A model generated the notes under the pieces. The model was not told the origin of the DNA. It was given only the letters and a program-made list of their open reading frames with translations, and did not search any database. Of a stretch of DNA of 64,000 nt, positions 18,236 to 27,602 are shown piece after piece. The DNA lies in contig CAVOJU010000022.1 in NCBI GenBank assembly GCA_963696315.1, positions 62,001 to 126,000 on the forward strand. Direction: 5' to 3'. The stretch is from CAWKEY01 sp963696315 (GTDB lineage: Bacteria > Pseudomonadota > Gammaproteobacteria > Methylococcales > Methylomonadaceae). The translations under genes and the position numbers were made by a program. Each line of letters opens with the position of its first letter. Within the stretch, counting starts at the first letter, position 1.

Positions 18236-18838
18236 TCAAACGGCTAACTCTGCAAGCCGTTGAGTGGCTTTTGCTAGCGCCTGATCCCTGGTTTCCTCAC
18301 CCATGTTAAGTCCTTCAGCATAGATAAATTCGACATCAGTGATCCCCAGAAAATTGAGAAAATCACGCACATAAGTGGTTTGGCTATCCAGAGGTGTTCC
18401 CGCATACAGGCCGCCTCTGGCCGCAAAAACATAGGCTTTTTTGCCTGAAAGCAAGCCTTCAGGGCCGCTCTCGGTGTAACGAAAGGTCACTCCGGCGCGG
18501 GCTATCTGGTCAAAGTAGGCTTTCAGCGTCGAGGGTATGCCAAAGTTGTACATGGGCAAACCGATGACGATGACATCCGCCTGCTTAATCTCGTTGATCA
18601 ATGCGTCCGATTCATCGACAAAGACCTGCTGTTCAGGTGTTCGGGCATCGGGCGGTGTAAAAAATGCCGAAACCCGTTGAGCATCCAGATGAGGCAACGG
18701 TTGATTGGCCAGATCACGAAGGGCGACTTGTGCATCTGGATTATTGGTATGCCATGTGGCGACAAATGCGTTGGCCAGTTGGCTGGACTGACCACCATTC
18801 GAAAAGATGCTTGAATTGATTTGTAGCAGGGTTGTCAT
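18236..18838 (-). CDS. azoR: FMN-dependent NADH-azoreductase
   Basis: 200 residues, usual AzoR length. Flavodoxin-like features: LLQINSSIFSNGGQSSQLA (FMN phosphate loop), IGLPMYNFGIPSTLKAYFDQIARAG is split by FMN contacts at MYNFGIP, and FAARGGLYAG. It reduces azo compounds and quinones by two-electron transfer from NADH. AGAGGAAA precedes ATG 18838. A LysR gene starts divergently 105 bp away, so it is probably controlled by that regulator. Confidence 0.93.
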   Translation of the reverse strand: MTTLLQINSSIFSNGGQSSQLANAFVATWHTNNPDAQVALRDLANQPLPHLDAQRVSAFFTPPDARTPEQQVFVDESDALINEIKQADVIVIGLPMYNFGIPSTLKAYFDQIARAGVTFRYTESGPEGLLSGKKAYVFAARGGLYAGTPLDSQTTYVRDFLNFLGITDVEFIYAEGLNMGEETRDQALAKATQRLAELAV

Positions 18839-18943
18839 GGGTTTTTCCTCTATCAGTGAACGTGGTGCTATTTAACTCCATATCAAAACGATAAAAAAGT
18901 ATAATAATTAGCATATATTCATCAATTCATTAGATAGGTAGTA

Positions 18944-19846
18944 ATGAATCCACATATCACACTGGAACAATGGCGATCTTTGATTGAAGTCGTGGACGCC
19001 GGCGGTTACGCACAAGCCGCGGAAAAGCTTTGTAAAAGCCAATCGGCCGTCAGCTATGCCGTACAAAAAATTGAGTCCTTGCTGGGCGTCAAAGCCTTTG
19101 AGATTCAAGGTCGTAAGGCCATTCTCACCCCGACCGGACAAATGCTCTACCGGCGTGCACTTGCATTGGTGAATGAAGCCAATGATTTAGAGCGTGCAGC
19201 GCATAAGCTTTCGGCCGGGTGGGAAGCGGTTATCACCATCGCCGCTGAAATCCTGTTTCCTTCTGATCTGTTATTGACCTGTCTTCAGCGTTTTGGTCTG
19301 GAAAGCCCCGGTACGCGAGTCGAATTGATTGAGTCGGTGCTAGGTGGAACGTCAGATGCGCTGCTCAGCGGAAATATAGATTTGGCCATTTCGCCGCAAT
19401 TGCCCCCAGGTTTTTTGGGTAATGTGTTGATGCGAATTCGCTTGCTGGCAGTGGCTCATGCCGATCACCCCCTTCATCATCAAGGTCGGGAGTTGAGCTA
19501 TCGGGACCTGCGGGCCTATCGCCACGTGGTGATCCGGGATTCAGGCGCCAAGCGCGACCAACGCGCAGTCTCGGTCGAGGTTGATCAGCGTTGGACAGTG
19601 AGTCAGGTGGCTACCTCCATTCAGGCGGTGTGCATGGGTTTTGGCTTTGCCTGGCTGCCTGAAGAACATATTCGCGAGGAGCTGCAAACGGGGATACTAA
19701 AGCCCTTACCCTTGACGGAAGGCTATACGCGCGAAGTCCCACTCTACCTGATTCTGGCAAATCCTGACTTTGCCGGGCCCGGGGTAAGGCGGTTGGCAGA
19801 TATTTTAACGGAGTCAGTAATTGCTAAAGGCCAGGCGTGGGGTTGA
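18944..19846 (+). CDS. LysR family transcriptional regulator
   Basis: 300 residues. N-terminal winged helix-turn-helix at about 4-62 (WRSLIEVVDAGGYAQAAEKL, KSQSAVSYAVQKIESLLGVK), then a periplasmic-binding-protein-like effector domain (ITIAAEILFPSDLLL, DLAISPQLPPGF, SIQAVCMGFGFAWLPE). It is divergent from azoR with a 105-bp shared upstream region, the classic arrangement for control of the neighbour. The inducer is probably a quinone or related electrophile (inference). Confidence 0.93.
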   Translation: MNPHITLEQWRSLIEVVDAGGYAQAAEKLCKSQSAVSYAVQKIESLLGVKAFEIQGRKAILTPTGQMLYRRALALVNEANDLERAAHKLSAGWEAVITIAAEILFPSDLLLTCLQRFGLESPGTRVELIESVLGGTSDALLSGNIDLAISPQLPPGFLGNVLMRIRLLAVAHADHPLHHQGRELSYRDLRAYRHVVIRDSGAKRDQRAVSVEVDQRWTVSQVATSIQAVCMGFGFAWLPEEHIREELQTGILKPLPLTEGYTREVPLYLILANPDFAGPGVRRLADILTESVIAKGQAWG

Positions 19847-19886
19847 AATTGTTAAGGCTGCTGTGGTTACAGCGCTTCAATGGCTG

Positions 19887-19926
19887 TTACAGGCCGCTAT
19901 GTATAGCCATCCATAGCGGCCTGTAA
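19887..19926. terminator. Perfect 15-bp palindromic hairpin between convergent genes
   Basis: TTACAGGCCGCTATG and its exact complement are separated by 10 nt. It lies between the convergent LysR (+) and greB (-) genes. There is no T-run, so it is either a weak bidirectional terminator or a dispersed palindromic repeat. The gap 19847-20082 otherwise shows nothing. Confidence 0.45.
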
Positions 19927-20082
19927 GTAGTGTTGTATTCCATATCACGCGCCGCTCCAAGAATAGGCGTCACTATAAACACTGTCCGGCAGGGCGTAAA
20001 AGTGGGCAATATCTATGTCAACCGGAATATAACCGGCGCAGTCGAATGACACATCACCTGAAAAGTTACTCAGAGTCAGCGT

Positions 20083-20586
20083 TTATTCGGGCTTGTGGTA
20101 ATTGATGTCGACGACTGTATACCGGCTTTCTTTGAGCTCATTTTTAATAATCACCTCGTCAGCAAAGGTTTTCTTGAGCAAGGCTCTGGCCATGGGCGAA
20201 TCAAGACTGATGTAGTGCTTTTTGGGATCAATCTCATCGGCGCCGACGATACGGAAACAAATATCTTCCCCGGCTTCAGTTTCCAAGTTGACCCAGGCAC
20301 CAAAGAAAATTCTGTCCTGATCATCTGGCGTCTCGGAGACCACTTTCAACGTTGGCAGGCGTTTTTGCAGATAATGAATGCGCCGGTCTATGCCGCGTAA
20401 TTCTTTTTTTCGATAAATATATTCGGCATTTTCTGAACGGTCACCTTCGGCAGCAGCAGCGGCTAATGCCTGGGTAACTTCTTGGCGCCGCTGCCAGAGT
20501 TCCCGCAATTCCGTTTCCAGGTTTTGATAGCCTGCCGGTGTTATGTAAGGGGATGATTTGGCCTGAGGCGGTCGCCAGCGCGTCAT
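20083..20586 (-). CDS. greB: Transcription elongation factor GreB
   Basis: 167 residues, usual GreB length. N-terminal coiled coil with YITPAGYQNLETELRELW and the catalytic tip GDRSENAEYIYRKKELR, whose acidic residues hold the magnesium for transcript cleavage in the RNA polymerase secondary channel. The C-terminal FKBP-like domain has the ISLDSPMARALLKK segment. It rescues backtracked RNA polymerase. ATG start at 20586; divergent from the SlyD-like gene 87 bp away. Confidence 0.95.
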   Translation of the reverse strand: MTRWRPPQAKSSPYITPAGYQNLETELRELWQRRQEVTQALAAAAAEGDRSENAEYIYRKKELRGIDRRIHYLQKRLPTLKVVSETPDDQDRIFFGAWVNLETEAGEDICFRIVGADEIDPKKHYISLDSPMARALLKKTFADEVIIKNELKESRYTVVDINYHKPE

Positions 20587-20673
20587 AGTGGATGTCCTGT
20601 AGTTTATTTTTCAGACAAATGAGCTGTAAATCTATATCATATTCGCCTTTTTAATCACGAAGAAGGTTTGATC

Positions 20674-21153
20674 ATGCAAATTGCTGACAATACGGCGGTC
20701 TCCATACACTACACTCTATCCAATGATGACGGCGAAGTCATTGATAGCTCCTTGGGCGACGACGCTTTGGTCTATCTGCATGGCGCGGGCAACATTATTT
20801 CCGGTCTGGAAAAAGCCTTGCAGGGCAAAGCTGCTGGCGATAAATTTAAAGTCCGGATTGATGCTGAAGATGCCTACGGCGAGTACAGCGATGAAATGAT
20901 TCAGGTTATTTCGCGGGAGATGTTTGAAGGCATCGATACCGTTGAAGTCGGCATGCAGTTTCATGCCGATGTCAGTTACGGCCCTGGAGTGGTCACCGTA
21001 GTTAATGTCGATGGCGATGATATTACCATCGACGGCAATCATCCTTTGGCCGGCGAGGCGCTAACCTTTGAGGTGGAAGTGGTTGATCTCAGACCGGCAA
21101 CTGAAGAAGAAATCAAGCATGGCCATATTCATGGCGCCGGCTGCGATCATTAA
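20674..21153 (+). CDS. slyD: FKBP-type peptidyl-prolyl cis-trans isomerase, SlyD-like
   Basis: 159 residues. FKBP domain with the inserted IF chaperone domain: VSIHYTLSNDDGEVIDSS, DALVYLHGAGNIISGLEKAL, EDAYGEY, and a return to the FKBP fold at NHPLAGEALTFEVEV. The tail HGHIHGAGCDH is a short metal-binding His/Cys end as in SlyD, which helps nickel delivery in some bacteria. ATG 20674 was chosen over TTG 20668 because GAAGAAGG lies 7 nt upstream. Confidence 0.92.
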   Translation: MQIADNTAVSIHYTLSNDDGEVIDSSLGDDALVYLHGAGNIISGLEKALQGKAAGDKFKVRIDAEDAYGEYSDEMIQVISREMFEGIDTVEVGMQFHADVSYGPGVVTVVNVDGDDITIDGNHPLAGEALTFEVEVVDLRPATEEEIKHGHIHGAGCDH

Positions 21154-21181
21154 CATTTAAAGACCTTGAACCGGCGATACG

Positions 21182-21210
21182 CACAGCTACCGGCAAAGCC
21201 GGTGGCTGTG
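21182..21210. terminator. 13-bp hairpin between convergent slyD and ettA
   Basis: CACAGCTACCGGC pairs with GCCGGTGGCTGTG around a 3-nt AAA loop, with one wobble. It lies 29 bp after the slyD stop and 53 bp after the ettA stop on the other strand. It lacks a clear T-run, so termination may be weak or Rho-assisted. Confidence 0.5.
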
Positions 21211-21262
21211 ATTACTGAGTTTACCCGGACAATAAACGGCAAGGGGGTATTTTCGGGTCTGC

Positions 21263-22927
21263 TCAAGACAATTTCTTGTATTTAATCCGGTGCGGGTTAT
21301 CGGCATCGGTACCCAAACGGCGATGGCGGTCGGCTTCATAATCCTGATAGTTGCCTTCAAACCAGACCACTTGGCTGTCGCCTTCAAAAGCCAGCATATG
21401 CGTGGCGATTCTGTCCAGAAACCAGCGATCATGCGAAATCACCACGGCGCAGCCGGGGAAGGCGAGCAGCGCTTCTTCCAGGGCGCGCAGGGTTTCCACG
21501 TCGAGGTCGTTGGTCGGTTCGTCAAGTAGCAGCACGTTGCCGCCGCTTTTGAGCAGTTTCGCCAGATGCACACGGTTGCGCTCACCCCCGGAGAGTTCGC
21601 CGATGCGTTTTTGCTGATCTGCGCCTTTAAAGTTGAAGCGGCCTACGTAAGCCCGCGACGGCGTTTCATATTTACCCACGGTAATCATGTCCAGGCCATC
21701 AGAAATTTCTTCAAAGACGGTTTTTTTCGGATCCAGATCGTCACGTAACTGATCCACGTAGGCCATTTCCACCGTTTGGCCCAATGTCAAGGTGCCCGAA
21801 TCGGGCTGTTCTATGCCGGCCATCATGCGGAACAGCGTGGTTTTTCCGGCCCCGTTAGGGCCGATAATGCCGACAATGCCGCCGGGCGGCAGCTTAAAGC
21901 TGAGATCGTTGATCAGCAGCCGGTCGCCAAAACCTTTGCTAATGTTATCGGCTTCAATCACGACATCACCCAGACGCGGGCCGGGTGGAATATAGATTTC
22001 CTGGGTTTCGTTGCGTTTTTGCACATCCGCTGAAGACAGCTCTTCAAACCGCGCCAGACGCGCTTTGCTTTTGGCGTGCCGGCCTTTGGGGTTGGAGCGT
22101 ACCCATTCCAGCTCGGCCTTCATGGCTTTTTGGCGGGAAGATTCCTGTCTTTCTTCCTGTTCCAGACGTTTTTCCTTCTGTTCCAGCCAGCTGGAATAAT
22201 TGCCTTCCCATGGAATGCCGGCGCCTCTGTCCAGTTCCAGAATCCAGCCGGCTACATTGTCGAGGAAGTACCGATCGTGGGTGACCGCAACGACTGTGCC
22301 TGGGTAATCGTGCAGAAACCGTTCCAGCCAGGCAACCGATTCGGCATCCAGATGGTTGGTGGGTTCATCGAGCAGCAGCATGTCGGGATTGGATAGCAGT
22401 AAACGGCACAAGGCGACACGGCGTTTTTCACCGCCTGAGAGCTTGGTGACATCGGCATCCCAATCGGGCAGACGCAGGGCATCGGCGGCAATTTCCAGCT
22501 TGCGTTCCAGCTCCCAGGCGCCGGCGGCTTCGATTTTTTCCTGCAGATCGGCCTGTTCTGCCAGTAATGCATCAAAATCGGCATCCGGATCGGCGAACGC
22601 GTTATTCACTTCATTAAAACGATCCAGGACGGCCTTGATTTCCGCGACAGCTTCTTCGACATTGCCGCGTACGGTTTTATTGGGGTCGAGTTGCGGCTCC
22701 TGGGGCAGGTAGCCGATATGAATGCCTTTTAGCGGGATGGCTTCGCCTTCAATTTCCTTGTCTATGCCCGCCATGATTCGAAGCAGGGTGGATTTGCCGG
22801 AACCATTCAAGCCCAGCACACCAATTTTGGCGCCGGGAAAAAAAGACAAGGAAATGTCTTTGAGGATGTATTTTTTGGGTGGGACAATTTTCCCGACCCG
22901 GTTCATTGAGAATATGTATTGCGCCAT
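21263..22927 (-). CDS. ettA: Energy-dependent translational throttle protein EttA (ABC-F ATPase)
   Basis: 554 residues, usual length. Two ABC domains: Walker A GLNGSGKST and GPNGAGKTT; signatures LSGGEKRRVALCR and LSGGERNRVHLAK; Walker B/EQ site LLLDEPTNHLD and LLLDEPTNDLD. The linker between them has the charged arm SRQKAMKAELEWVRSNPKGR, and the PtIM region is of EttA type. It binds the ribosomal E site and gates the first peptide bond according to the ATP/ADP ratio. No membrane segments. Confidence 0.96.
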   Translation of the reverse strand: MAQYIFSMNRVGKIVPPKKYILKDISLSFFPGAKIGVLGLNGSGKSTLLRIMAGIDKEIEGEAIPLKGIHIGYLPQEPQLDPNKTVRGNVEEAVAEIKAVLDRFNEVNNAFADPDADFDALLAEQADLQEKIEAAGAWELERKLEIAADALRLPDWDADVTKLSGGEKRRVALCRLLLSNPDMLLLDEPTNHLDAESVAWLERFLHDYPGTVVAVTHDRYFLDNVAGWILELDRGAGIPWEGNYSSWLEQKEKRLEQEERQESSRQKAMKAELEWVRSNPKGRHAKSKARLARFEELSSADVQKRNETQEIYIPPGPRLGDVVIEADNISKGFGDRLLINDLSFKLPPGGIVGIIGPNGAGKTTLFRMMAGIEQPDSGTLTLGQTVEMAYVDQLRDDLDPKKTVFEEISDGLDMITVGKYETPSRAYVGRFNFKGADQQKRIGELSGGERNRVHLAKLLKSGGNVLLLDEPTNDLDVETLRALEEALLAFPGCAVVISHDRWFLDRIATHMLAFEGDSQVVWFEGNYQDYEADRHRRLGTDADNPHRIKYKKLS

Positions 22928-22992
22928 AAGGGTTTGGTGATCTGTTGTCTGTCAGTAAATGTTGAAGGGTGGTTTATTATTCCATGTTTTTA

Positions 22993-23463
22993 TCATGTTT
23001 TAATAGCTGATAAATGCCCGATCAAGCCCTTTTCCCCATGTTTCATAACCCTGTTATGGTTCCAGACAAAAATCGGAGCAGTTAGCGTTGTAAACCAGCG
23101 CATCCACGGTTTGAGGGTTTGGACCTGCCAATGAAATTCAACCCGAGTGAAGCCTGTTTCAGGGGTGTTGTAGATGTAACAGCGGCCTTCCCCCTGCAGA
23201 TCGCCTGTTACTTCAACAATAACATGATGACACGGCTGAATTTCAGTGACGCGTAAATTGACAACCAAACGGTAAGGCAGGCAGGTGCGCCAGCAATAAC
23301 GCCGGGCATTATTAACACCAAAAGCATCGCCAACATCTGTTTCTTCAACCATTGCGACGTATTTCCACCAGGACGGCCAGCTTTCGGTATCCACGAGACA
23401 CGCCCATACAGCCTCGATTGAGGCGGGTATTGACCAGGTTGTAGTTAAGGAAAATTCGGGCAC
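22993..23463 (-). CDS. SRPBCC family protein (polyketide cyclase/dehydrase-like)
   Basis: About 156 residues from a GTG at 23463 (VPEFSLTTTWSIPASIEAVW). The pattern is SRPBCC/START-like: TTTWSIPASIEAVWACLVDTESWPSW is typical of the first strand and helix, followed by LRVTEIQPCHHVIVEVTGDL and a long C-terminal helix after WMRWFTTLTAPIF. These bind hydrophobic ligands; the ligand is unknown. The frame extends upstream to a TTG at 23526, adding 21 residues without family match. Neither start has a good ribosome site, so the N-terminus is uncertain. Confidence 0.75.
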   Translation of the reverse strand: MPEFSLTTTWSIPASIEAVWACLVDTESWPSWWKYVAMVEETDVGDAFGVNNARRYCWRTCLPYRLVVNLRVTEIQPCHHVIVEVTGDLQGEGRCYIYNTPETGFTRVEFHWQVQTLKPWMRWFTTLTAPIFVWNHNRVMKHGEKGLIGHLSAIKT

Positions 23464-23571
23464 GGCAATGATTTTTCTATTGAATACAAATTTTGCTCGC
23501 CATAAGTTTTGGAACCCTGATAGCAATCTGAAGACTATAATGGGGGTTAATTAATTTGCCGGGAGGCTCCA

Positions 23572-23778
23572 ATGAATGAAGATACCTTAAATATGGAGAT
23601 AAGAAAATATCTCAAGAAAGTCGGCGTTACCTCACAACGCGAAATCGAGCACGCTGTCCATAAAGCAATCGAGTCAGGAAAGTTAAAAGCCACGGATAGC
23701 ATTGACGTCAAAATGGTCCTGGATATCCCGGGTATTGATCTGAATTACTGCATCGAGGGAAAAATTGCCCTGGAATAA
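23572..23778 (+). CDS. DUF6494 family protein
   Basis: 68 residues: MNEDTLNMEIRKYLKKVGVT, then SQREIEHAVHKAIESGKL and IDLNYCIEGKIALE. This matches the small DUF6494 family in length and pattern, seen in many proteobacteria. GGGAGG lies 7 nt before ATG 23572. Function unknown; soluble, no signal. A hairpin follows 33 bp after the stop. Confidence 0.85.
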   Translation: MNEDTLNMEIRKYLKKVGVTSQREIEHAVHKAIESGKLKATDSIDVKMVLDIPGIDLNYCIEGKIALE

Positions 23779-23811
23779 AAGGCAATAAACTTCATTTGAC
23801 CGATTTATGAC

Positions 23812-23844
23812 GCTGGAATACAAGCTGAGCGCCTGTATTCCAGC
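23812..23844. terminator. 14-bp hairpin between convergent DUF6494 and ppdK genes
   Basis: GCTGGAATACAAGC pairs with GCCTGTATTCCAGC (one mismatch) around a 5-nt loop. It lies between convergent stops and likely serves as a bidirectional terminator, though without a strong T-run. Confidence 0.5.
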
Positions 23845-23855
23845 CATGCTAAAAA

Positions 23856-26603
23856 TTAACCTTCGGAATAGTCATTTTCCAGAAGTTTGGCATGGGCTGC
23901 AGCCAATCTGGCGATGGGAATGCGGGGCGCCGAGCAGGACACGTAATCCAGTTTGATATGGTGGCAAAAACGGATGGATTGGGGATGTCCGCCTTGTTCG
24001 CCACAGATGCCGATGCGGATGTCGGGACGCGTTTTTCGGCCCAGTTCTGCCGTCATTTTCATGAGCTGGCCGACGCCTTTGACGTCCAGCACTTCAAACG
24101 GATTGTCATCGAGCAGACCAAATTCGTTGTACAAGGGCAGGAATTTATTTTCTGCATCCTCGCGAGAGAATGAGAACGTGGCCTGGGTCAAATCGTTGGT
24201 ACCAAACGAGAAGAATTCGGCAACTTCGGCCAAATGGCCTGCCCGGGTGCACGCGCGCACGGTTTCAACCATGGTGCCGAATTTAAACTGCAATTTAATC
24301 CCGTAGTGATTTTCGATGTCCTCCTGGACTTCATCGACATACTCTTTTACTTTCTTCAGTTCCTGCAAGGTGATCACTTGTGGAACCATGATCTCAGGCA
24401 GGATGCTCAGACCTTCCTTGGTGCAGATAGCCGCCGCTTCAAGTATGGAACGGATCTGCATTTTGTAGATTTCAGGATACGACATGCCCAGACGAACGCC
24501 GCGGTGGCCGAGCATCGGGTTGACTTCGTATAAATCCAGCACTTTTTTCAGCATCAATTGCTTTTTGGCGATGGCTTTGTTGATGACTTCCTCGGTCAGA
24601 TGATTGAACGGTGCCGGCAGCGCATCTTGAGCCGGCAGGGTTTCCAGCGTTACCCGCTGGCCTTTGACGATGGTTTCATAATGTTGAAGCGCCTGAATTT
24701 CATCCTGTAACTGGTGTTCGTTTGGCAGAAATTCGTGCATGGGCGGATCGAGCAGACGAACGGTGACCGGGTAGGGCGCCATGGCGGCAAACAATTCCTT
24801 AAAGTCTTCGCGCTGAATCGGCAGCAGTTTTTCCAGGGCGGCTTCGCGGCTTTCCTTGTCATCGGCAATAATCATGTCGATTACCAGTGGCAGTCGATCC
24901 TTGGCGTTGAACATGCGCTCGGTGCGGCATAAACCGATACCCTTGGCGCCATAACTGGCGGCCATGCGCGCGCGTTCCGGCGTGTCGACATTGGCATGCA
25001 CTTTTAATTCGGCGTATTCATCGGCCCAGGACAGCAAGGTGTGCAGTTCTTCAGAAACGGTAGGCTCAATGGTGGGAATTTCACCCAGGTAAATCAGGCC
25101 GTTGCTGCCGTCGATGGTGATCACATCGCCTTCGCGGATATGCACATCACCGACAATCGCCATGCGCGCCTTGACGTCGACTTTGATGTCTTCGGCGCCG
25201 GCTACGCAGGCCTTGCCCATGCCGCGGGCAACCACGGCCGCATGCGAAGTCTTGCCGCCGCGGCTGGTCAGAATGCCTTGCGCGGCAAAAAAGCCATGGA
25301 TATCTTCGGGTTTGGTTTCTTCGCGCAGCAGGATGACCTTTTCTCCGGAACGGCCCATCAATTCAGCGGTATCGGCATCAAATACGCATTTGCCGAAGGC
25401 AGCACCCGGCGATGCTGGTAAGCCCTGCGCCAGAGGCGGTATTTTGTTCTCGGGGTCAAGTTGCGGGTGCAGCAATTGTTCCAATAGTTCAGGGTCAATA
25501 CGCAGTAATGCCCGTTCCTTGCTGATCAGGCCTTCATTCACCATTTCTACCGAGGTTCTGACCATCGCTGCCGCATTCATTTTACCGTTGCGGGTTTGCA
25601 GGCAGAAAAGCACACCGCGTTCAATAGTGTATTCATAATCCTGCACTTCCTTGTAATGAGTCTCCAGCTTGTTGCGTAACTCGACCAGCTGCCGGTACAG
25701 ATCGGGCATTTCGGTAGCGAGTTCATGCACGGGTTTGGGTGTCCGGATACCGGCCACTACGTCTTCGCCCTGAGCATTGACCAGGTATTCGCCATACATT
25801 TCATTGACGCCGGTGCCAGGATTGCGCGTAAAGCCTACGCCGGTGGCGCAGTCGTTGCCCATGTTGCCGAATACCATGGTCACCACGTTGACGGCAGTGC
25901 CATTGGCCATTTTGGGGGTGATATGAAATTCGCGGCGATAATCGACCGCACGTTTACCCATCCAGGAATCGAAAACAGCCTTGATGGACAGTTCCAGTTG
26001 CTCGTAGACGTCTTCGGGGAAGGGTCTGCCGGTTTGCTCATGCACCACTTGCAGGAACAACTCGCTGATTTGTTTGAGATGATCGGCATCGAGGGCGACA
26101 TCGGCCTTGATGCCGGCCTGTCTTTTGATGTTATCGAAATGCTCGTCGAATTTTTCATCGGCAATGCCAAGCGCGACTTTGCCAAACAGTTGAATGAAGC
26201 GCCGATAGGCATCATAACCAAAACGCGGATCGTTGGTTTCTTCGATCAGGCCTTTCAAGGTGTCCCGGTTAAGACCCAGGTTTAAAATGGTGTCCATCAT
26301 GCCGGGCATGGAGATGGCCGAACCGGAACGCACTGAAACCAGCAGCGGTTTTTTGCTGGCGCCAAAGCTTTTTCCGGTCATCTGTTCAACTTCTTGAATT
26401 TGTTGCTTGACCTGATCCATCAGGCCATCCGGCAATTGCCGGTTTTTCAAATAATCCAGACAGGCTTCGGTAGTGATAACGAAGCCGGGCGGGACATTCA
26501 GGCCGATTTGGGTCATCTCACACAGGTTGGCGCCCTTGCCGCCAAGCAATACCTTGTTTTTACCGTCGCCGTTTTGGAATGAATATATATATCGTGAAGT
26601 CAT
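23856..26603 (-). CDS. ppdK: Pyruvate, phosphate dikinase
   Basis: 915 residues, usual length. N-terminal ATP-grasp domain (LLGGKGANLCEMTQIGL, VSVRSGSAISMPGMMDTILN). The central swivelling domain carries the phosphohistidine motif GGKTSHAAVVARGMGK. The C-terminal barrel binds PEP (GIGLCRTERMF, FGTNDLTQATFSFSRED, GICGEQGGHP). It interconverts pyruvate + ATP + Pi and PEP + AMP + PPi. In methanotrophs using the RuMP pathway it works with PPi-dependent phosphofructokinase (family knowledge). The ATG at 26603 opens directly into the MTSRYIYSFQNG start typical of the family. Confidence 0.97.
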   Translation of the reverse strand: MTSRYIYSFQNGDGKNKVLLGGKGANLCEMTQIGLNVPPGFVITTEACLDYLKNRQLPDGLMDQVKQQIQEVEQMTGKSFGASKKPLLVSVRSGSAISMPGMMDTILNLGLNRDTLKGLIEETNDPRFGYDAYRRFIQLFGKVALGIADEKFDEHFDNIKRQAGIKADVALDADHLKQISELFLQVVHEQTGRPFPEDVYEQLELSIKAVFDSWMGKRAVDYRREFHITPKMANGTAVNVVTMVFGNMGNDCATGVGFTRNPGTGVNEMYGEYLVNAQGEDVVAGIRTPKPVHELATEMPDLYRQLVELRNKLETHYKEVQDYEYTIERGVLFCLQTRNGKMNAAAMVRTSVEMVNEGLISKERALLRIDPELLEQLLHPQLDPENKIPPLAQGLPASPGAAFGKCVFDADTAELMGRSGEKVILLREETKPEDIHGFFAAQGILTSRGGKTSHAAVVARGMGKACVAGAEDIKVDVKARMAIVGDVHIREGDVITIDGSNGLIYLGEIPTIEPTVSEELHTLLSWADEYAELKVHANVDTPERARMAASYGAKGIGLCRTERMFNAKDRLPLVIDMIIADDKESREAALEKLLPIQREDFKELFAAMAPYPVTVRLLDPPMHEFLPNEHQLQDEIQALQHYETIVKGQRVTLETLPAQDALPAPFNHLTEEVINKAIAKKQLMLKKVLDLYEVNPMLGHRGVRLGMSYPEIYKMQIRSILEAAAICTKEGLSILPEIMVPQVITLQELKKVKEYVDEVQEDIENHYGIKLQFKFGTMVETVRACTRAGHLAEVAEFFSFGTNDLTQATFSFSREDAENKFLPLYNEFGLLDDNPFEVLDVKGVGQLMKMTAELGRKTRPDIRIGICGEQGGHPQSIRFCHHIKLDYVSCSAPRIPIARLAAAHAKLLENDYSEG

Positions 26604-26672
26604 GACTGTCCTGATCTGCTGTTAATAACTTGCTAATTATATCCTGAACAGCGCGAGTTTGCAGGCATCTTA

Positions 26673-27602
26673 TTAATCCGACAGCAGGGTTTTCACATGA
26701 ATAGCGACACTGGCTGCCAAAGCTTTCAGGTTATAGCCGCCTTCCAGCGCCGAGACGATTCGGCCATTAGAATACGCATCGGCAATTGCCATCAATTCAC
26801 GGGTAAGCCATTCAAAATCGTCTTCGAGCAAGTTGATTGAAGCCAGAGGATCGTCCTTGTGAGCATCAAAACCAGCTGAAATAAACAAAAATTGCGGTTT
26901 AAAGGCTTTCAGCGCCGGCAAAATAATGCGGCTGTATTTTTCCCGCACTTCGATGCCCGAATCGCCCGCGGCTAAGGGTACGTTAATAATGTTGTCAGCG
27001 CCGGTTTCATGGGGATAACCGGTGCCGGGATAATGCGGCATTTCATGGCTGGAGGCATAGAGCACCTGGGGTTGCTGATAAAAAGCCGCCTGGGTGCCGT
27101 TGCCATGATGGACATCAAAGTCAACGATGGCGATGCGCTCAAGGTGGTAGTGCGTTCGGACATATTCGGCGGCTATGGCGATATTGTTGAACACGCAAAA
27201 GCCCATGGCTTGTCTGGGTTCGGCATGATGTCCCGGCGGACGCAGCGCGCAAAAGGCATTGTCTGCCTGTGCGCACATGATTTGGTCGACGGCATCACAG
27301 ACTGCGCCCACTGCACGTAAGGCGGCATTTTTTGAGCCGGGGGACAGCACCGTGTCCGGGTCGATATGGCGTTCGCCATGTTCCGGCACCGCGGCCAGAA
27401 CGGCGTCGATATGCGCGCGCGGATGAATCAGGCTGATTTGCTGTTGCGTGCCCAGCGGCGGAGAGATCCGGATTAAACCGGAAAATTCCGGCGTTGCCAG
27501 TGCCCGTTCAATGCTCTTAAGCCGTTCCGCACATTCGGGGTGGCCCAGGCCGGTGTCATGCAGCAAAAAATCCGGATGGCTGTAATAAAGGGTTCTTCTC
27601 AT
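26673..27602 (-). CDS. Histone deacetylase family protein (AcuC/HDAC-like amidohydrolase)
   Basis: 309 residues. The zinc amidohydrolase motifs are complete: LRPPGHHAEPRQAMGFCVFN with the catalytic His pair, VDFDVHHGNGTQ with the Asp-x-His metal ligands, and SAGFDAHKDDPL. Bacterial members deacetylate polyamines, acetyl-CoA synthetase or other acetyl-lysine proteins; the substrate here is unknown. Its start overlaps the stop of the RND permease gene by 4 bp, so it is probably translated as the last gene of the efflux operon. Confidence 0.92.
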   Translation of the reverse strand: MRRTLYYSHPDFLLHDTGLGHPECAERLKSIERALATPEFSGLIRISPPLGTQQQISLIHPRAHIDAVLAAVPEHGERHIDPDTVLSPGSKNAALRAVGAVCDAVDQIMCAQADNAFCALRPPGHHAEPRQAMGFCVFNNIAIAAEYVRTHYHLERIAIVDFDVHHGNGTQAAFYQQPQVLYASSHEMPHYPGTGYPHETGADNIINVPLAAGDSGIEVREKYSRIILPALKAFKPQFLFISAGFDAHKDDPLASINLLEDDFEWLTRELMAIADAYSNGRIVSALEGGYNLKALAASVAIHVKTLLSD